NCBI GenBank assembly: GCA_014529385.2 | Contig: CM043959.1 | Span: 89,257,529-89,321,528, forward strand | Reading direction: 5' to 3' | DNA length: 64,000 nucleotides | Source: Adiantum capillus-veneris | Taxonomy: Eukaryota; Streptophyta; Polypodiopsida; Polypodiales; Pteridaceae | In this document: positions 60,077 to 64,000 of the stretch, one piece after another | Numbering within the stretch: the stretch's first letter is position 1 | Layout of the letters: the number at the start of each line of letters is the position of its first letter | The notes under the pieces: model-generated | Seen by the model: the letters and a program-made list of their open reading frames with translations, nothing else | Databases searched by the model: none | Told to the model about the DNA's origin: nothing | Program-made: the position numbers and the translations under genes

Positions 60077-61536
60077 TTGGGGTCAAATGTGAACCAAATG
60101 ACATGAAAATTAAAATATAAGCTCTAGATAACTAGTACAAAGGATCTGTGTTACAAAAATATCAAAATATGTCCAAAATTAGGTTAGAGACATCATATGC
60201 GTATGATGTCTTTTTGCTCAATTTTGGTCAAGATTCAATATGTAAGCTTTTCACAGTGTTTGTAACAATGTTGTCAAGTCAAATTTGAAAAATCACTGTA
60301 GCAAGTGCCAAAAGACATTATATGCGTATGATGTCTTTTGTCCCAGATTTTGCCAGTTTTCAATTTTAAGCTTCTCCAAGTGTTTATCTTTGAGTTTCAA
60401 GTGTTTTTATCAAGTCTGAATGCAAAAATAAGCTAGATTAGGCTTTTCTTGGCAATTTTCTGAGTTTTGACTTACTTGAGGTCAGATGTGATCCAAATGA
60501 CATGAAACTTGAAATACAAGCTCTAGACAACTAGTACAAAGGATCTGTGTTAGCAAAATATCAAAATATGCACAGAATTAGGTTAGAGACATCATATGCG
60601 TATGATGTCTTTTTGCTCAATGTTGGTCAAGATTCAATATTTAAGCTTTTCACAGTGTTTGTAACAATGTTGTCAAGTCAAATTTGAAAAATCACTTCAG
60701 CAAGTGCCAAAAGACATTATATGCGTATGATGTCTTTTGTTCCAGATTTTGCCAATTTTCAATTTTAAGCTTCTCCAAGTGTTTATCTTTGAGTTTCAAG
60801 TGTTTTTATCAAGTCTGAATGCAAAAATGAGCTCTGAATCAATTTTCCCTATTCTTTGTGTTTTTTGCACTCTGACTTGGTATTTTGAGTTTCTAGGGTT
60901 GTTAAAGCCCTTGTTTTAAGTTGATCTTAGGGTATAACCCCCCTTCTGAACACTCTGGTAATGTCAAATTTTCTTTTTTGGTCTCTGTTTAGCCCCTAAG
61001 ACATCATACGCGTATGATGTCTAAAGTTGCAGAATTCTAGTTTTTCAACACGGAACTCTTCCAAGAGCTCTCCTAAGTGCTCAGCAACACTCAATCTCAC
61101 AGAAAATTTCTCTGAACTTTGTTTTTGCAAGTTTCACTACCAAATCAACGGTTTAGTGATCTAACATGCAAACAAACACATCAAGAAAATAAATCATTGA
61201 TTAATAGCTCTAGATCGGGATCAAATCAAGTCCTACCTAAGCTACTTCTAATCATAAAATGGGTTTTTTCAATTGTGAGTATAAAGAGATTCACTGCCAC
61301 ACACGGACTAGTAAATACCTCAATCTCAACAACAACCACTCAACACCAAAAAAAATCAATCTAATCTAAACTAAAAAACTGTCAAACACGAAAAACCCAG
61401 GAATACCACAAATTTCCTAGTACCTCTCAAAGATCCTCGGAGTCCACCACTCCTAGACCTTTCTAACTAAAATATACAAAGTAAAAAATCAAATCACCTC
61501 GTAGGATTAGTCTAAGGTCACCTACTTAGGGCTCTC
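60077..61536. other. Leader of element D, part next to its 5' LTR
   Basis: Non-coding sequence between element E and the primer site of D. Two copies of a ~399-base unit (60077 to about 60474, and 60475 to about 60833) share GGTTAGAGACATCATATGCG and CAAGTGTTTTTATCAAGTCTG. The segment of D that E interrupted belongs to the same repeat, since its TTGGCAATTT...TTTTTGACTAAC end matches 60450-60475. After 61022 the sequence is unique and AT-rich. Confidence 0.75.
60189..61021. repeat. Five palindromes of the GACATCATACG type in the D leader
   Basis: Sites at 60189-60210, 60314-60335, 60588-60609, 60713-60734 and a perfect one at 61000-61021. The first four are CATATGCGTATG variants and repeat at 125, 274 and 125 bases because of the 399-base duplication. 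With 49027-49048 and the five in the spacer there are eleven in the element. Confidence 0.95.
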
Positions 61537-61555
61537 GTCCCCGGCAGCAGCACCA
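61537..61555 (-). other. Primer binding site of element D (tRNA-Asp type)
   Basis: TGGTGCTGCTGCCGGGGAC on the - strand, two bases after the LTR end. It differs slightly from the TGGCGCCGTTGCCGGGGA site known from Athila elements, which pairs with the tRNA-Asp 3' end. Confidence 0.7.
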
Positions 61556-61557
61556 AA

Positions 61558-62181
61558 TGTTGTGGCAGTTACGCCGCTAGCGGTGGCTATGATAGCAAGA
61601 ACTCAACCAACAAACAAGAATTCCAGACAAGGACGGAGCTTGACCCGCAGGCGCATGGAAACAAATAGGTGGGTATCAAATCACCTACTCGACCTTCTAA
61701 TGACAATCACTACCAAGGAAATCAAATCTAAGTTATCAAATACACAAGTGACTGAAATCCGTACTACGAATGAATGCTATCCGAAACATGATCTAGAGTC
61801 ATCGAATCATCCTCAAACTCAAAGGGGGGTCTCTACACTAGGTAAGGACAATACCCTATGAATCTACAATACAATCTCAACCTGTAACCACTCCGTGCAA
61901 TAAACGCGTATGAAGATAGGCCGAAAAATAGAGGTGACCGAATCTCGACTCCGATGGTACTAATGTGTAGCTCTACTTGTTGCGGTTCTATAGATATATG
62001 GCACGCTCAATTCCAACACACAGGTAGGAAGAAAACTCATATAGAAGCTCGTGGGAGCTCACCTCATGTAGAAGCCGAATGCGCCCACGCTTGGTATCGG
62101 TGCGTAGCTCTCGTCGTTGCTAACACAATGGCGGCGTCGCTTCTCCAATGTCGTCTCCGTAGCTCACATAGAAAGAGGATA

Positions 62182-62270
<89 letters not shown>

Positions 62271-62592
62271 ACTCACTCACTCACTCTCTCTCAGACACAG
62301 TCACGGCGCTCAAAAACTCACCTTGATTAATGATTCAAAATTGTTCTCTTAGGTTTACAAAAATTGGCTCTTATACCTCAGCCTTGGAGGTGTGAAAACA
62401 TCTCTAATCTGATTACATAAGCAGGTGAAACTACTTGGGGAATACAAGCTGGAAACTCAATTGAGTCCCGCTAATCACAATGAATCGGATCCATTAAAAA
62501 AAATGAAATTTCAGAAAGAAATTTATTACAATAAGTGTTTACAAAAATATGAGTGTGAGCAAAAATGTATAGATGTGGTCCTCCGCTCAACA
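61558..62592 (-). repeat. 5' LTR of element D
   Basis: Collinear with 32650-33647. Ends TGTTG and CAACA are inverted repeats. It holds a long CT tract (62184-62266) followed by ACTC repeats to about 62286. Differences to the other LTR are scattered at several percent and denser near 62040-62160. Confidence 0.9.
62184..62286. repeat. (CT)n tract with ACTC tail
   Basis: About 41 CT units followed by five ACTC units, within the 5' LTR of D. The other LTR lacks the ACTC part. Confidence 0.95.
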
Positions 62593-62820
62593 TGTGGCAA
62601 AGAAAGGTACATAGTAAGTAAATGATTGTCTAGCATCAAATACTTGTAGCATTTATGGGAAGAAGGGACACCTTCCTTCCGAGTGTTTCAAAAAGGGCAG
62701 AGGTAGCACTAGCAAAAATACAAGGCCCAAAGTCTATTTGGCATAAGAAGACAAAGATGAAGATGAAGAAGAAGGCCATAATAGCCTTCTAGTGTACGAA
62801 GACATTCTCTAGCTTTTGTT
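62593..62820 (+). pseudogene. Second part of the copia-type gag of element F
   Basis: After the TGTGG duplication the gag of F resumes. A zinc-knuckle-like stretch (YGKKGHLPSECFKKGRGS) lies at about 62650-62704, followed by an acidic tail (DEDEEEGHN) that ends near 62810. In normal Ty1/copia elements protease and integrase follow at this point. Here only about 80 bases remain before the polypurine tract. Part of a broken element. Confidence 0.6.
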
Positions 62821-62890
62821 TTTCCTTTCCCCTTCCATTATATTTTTTGGAGATAGCTTGGACTAGCTTGGCCTCAGTTTTATACATCTG

Positions 62891-62908
62891 TTTGAGGGGA
62901 GGTGGTGA
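62891..62908 (+). other. Polypurine tract of element F
   Basis: TTTGAGGGGAGGTGGTGA directly precedes the LTR start TGTCTCTTGG. Confidence 0.7.
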
Positions 62909-62909
62909 G

Positions 62910-63530
62910 TGTCTCTTGGATTAGAGATCGTTTGTCTCCTGAATTGGGAATGGTATCCTGGATTGGAAATGTTCTTTTTTGCTCCTGGATTGGAGTGTGC
63001 CAGAGATATCAGTTTTCTTCAGTTTCTTCATAGTCCAAACCCCAAGGGGAGGGTTGTTGTGAATTGTGGGCTTTGTCTTATGTTGGAGTGTACAAACCCC
63101 AAGGGGAAGGTTGTTGGGAATTGTGGGCTTTGCCCTATGTTGGTGTGTATCTTCTCTATGCTAAAAGATTCATAGGTGGCTCAGAACCATGTGGAAAAGG
63201 TACTCAAGGGTGTGGGTACCGATGGGGGTTACTAGAGGGTGCGGACTCACGTAGATTAGTTAATGGACCCCTAAAGTGGCCTGAAAGGTTACCCACAAGT
63301 TTGCAGCTTGTATGGGCTGATTTGGAGCCTTTGTATCATGTCATCAATGATGCCAGATGAGATTCCTAAGCTAGCTCTATATAATGAGCCCTTTGTACAC
63401 AGTTTCAAGTTGAATCAATCAATCTAGTTTTGCGTCTACATTCTACTCTATCTCTATTGTGTAATTAACTTTTTCATTGGCATGTTAACACTATGAATGC
63501 TTCTCTCTCTAATCCTCCCTAAACTCTACA
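62910..63530 (+). repeat. 3' LTR of element F (621 bases)
   Basis: Starts TGTCTCTTGG and ends AACTCTACA. Its second half matches 31375-31770 in inverted orientation. Within it, CAAACCCCAAGGGGA(A/G)GGTTGTTG with AATTGTGGGCTTTG is present twice in tandem (about 63037-63155). Confidence 0.8.
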
Positions 63531-64000
63531 ATTTGGATGCAAATTTTGACCTTTTAAAGGGCATTTTGGGCCATTTTTTACACCCTTCACATGCAATTTT
63601 TGTGGACAAAATACCAAACAAACTTCAAATGTCTCTAAATTTGTAGGTTTGATCCTTGATACTCAAATATCATGACCACATACAAAATTTCTATTTTTGA
63701 TCACTTCTATGGTGATTGACATATCACGGCCACATACCAAAATTATATTTTTGATCACTTCTAAGGTGAGTTACATATCATTATATATCGAGCACCACAA
63801 ACAAATAGTTACCACATGTGTCAAAATTTGAGGGCAAGATAAGCATACCCACACTTTCCACCTGCATTATTCACATTCTAGAAAGTTTGAAAGATCACCC
63901 TGGAGAGAAACAAATCCTTTTGGCACCACATCCAAGGTTTTGACACCCTACCCACGTATGTATGTATCTGTGATTGCTGACATGCAAATATGACTATTTA
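63531..64000. other. Right flank, no gene seen; 54-bp tandem repeat
   Basis: AT-rich sequence outside element F. 63667-63720 and 63721-63774 are two units of a 54-base repeat (ATATCA(T/C)G(A/G)CCACATAC, then TTTTTGATCACTTCTA). No coding region or element end was recognised. Confidence 0.6.

Overview
The window is a stretch of plant nuclear DNA made almost entirely of transposable elements. No intact host gene, tRNA or rRNA gene was found. The plant assignment rests on the elements: Ty3/gypsy elements with the extra RNase H typical of the plant Tat group, a Ty3/gypsy element with a tRNA-Asp-type primer site of the Athila kind, a chromovirus with a chromodomain and an initiator-Met primer site, and a Ty1/copia Gag. 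Long CT, GT, CA and AT tracts and nested LTR elements fit a large, repeat-rich genome. The sequence does not let me name the species or even the major plant group.

Layout. 1-2840: end of a + strand Tat-type element (A), meaning the tail of its polyprotein, a polypurine tract and a 2.7 kb LTR. 2841-3235: a GC-rich array of tandem stem-loops. 3697-6776: broken pieces of a Mutator-like transposase gene on +. 7235-10302: coding remnants of unknown families, two of them in local tandem duplications. 10397-18070: a second Tat-type element (B) on -, same family as A, so the tails of A and B face each other. 18472-27917: a third, different Tat-type element (C) on - with 1.9-2.0 kb LTRs. 27918-31370: mostly featureless, with a small retroelement remnant at 29.0-29.6 kb. 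31375-63530: a three-level nest.

The nest. A short Ty1/copia-type element (F, +) that seems to hold only gag between its ends was hit by a 19 kb Athila-like element (D, -, 32650-62592, target duplication TGTGG). The leader of D was then hit by an 11 kb chromovirus (E, -, 49198-60071, target duplication CTAAC). LTR similarity agrees with this order: the LTRs of E look nearly identical, those of D differ by several percent, and those of C by roughly a tenth, all by eye. E looks nearly whole; A, B, C, D and F are fossils with breaks.

The most unusual material is in element D. It carries a large extra coding region of unknown, coiled-coil-like character between pol and its 3' LTR. It has a second retropepsin-like domain and a repeated I-W-[IV]-x-K region downstream of integrase, and two consecutive integrase-type zinc-binding modules. 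It also has eleven copies of a 22-bp palindrome (arm GACATCATACG) confined to its two non-coding blocks. The palindrome set together with the extra protein is the best candidate here for an undescribed element-encoded system.
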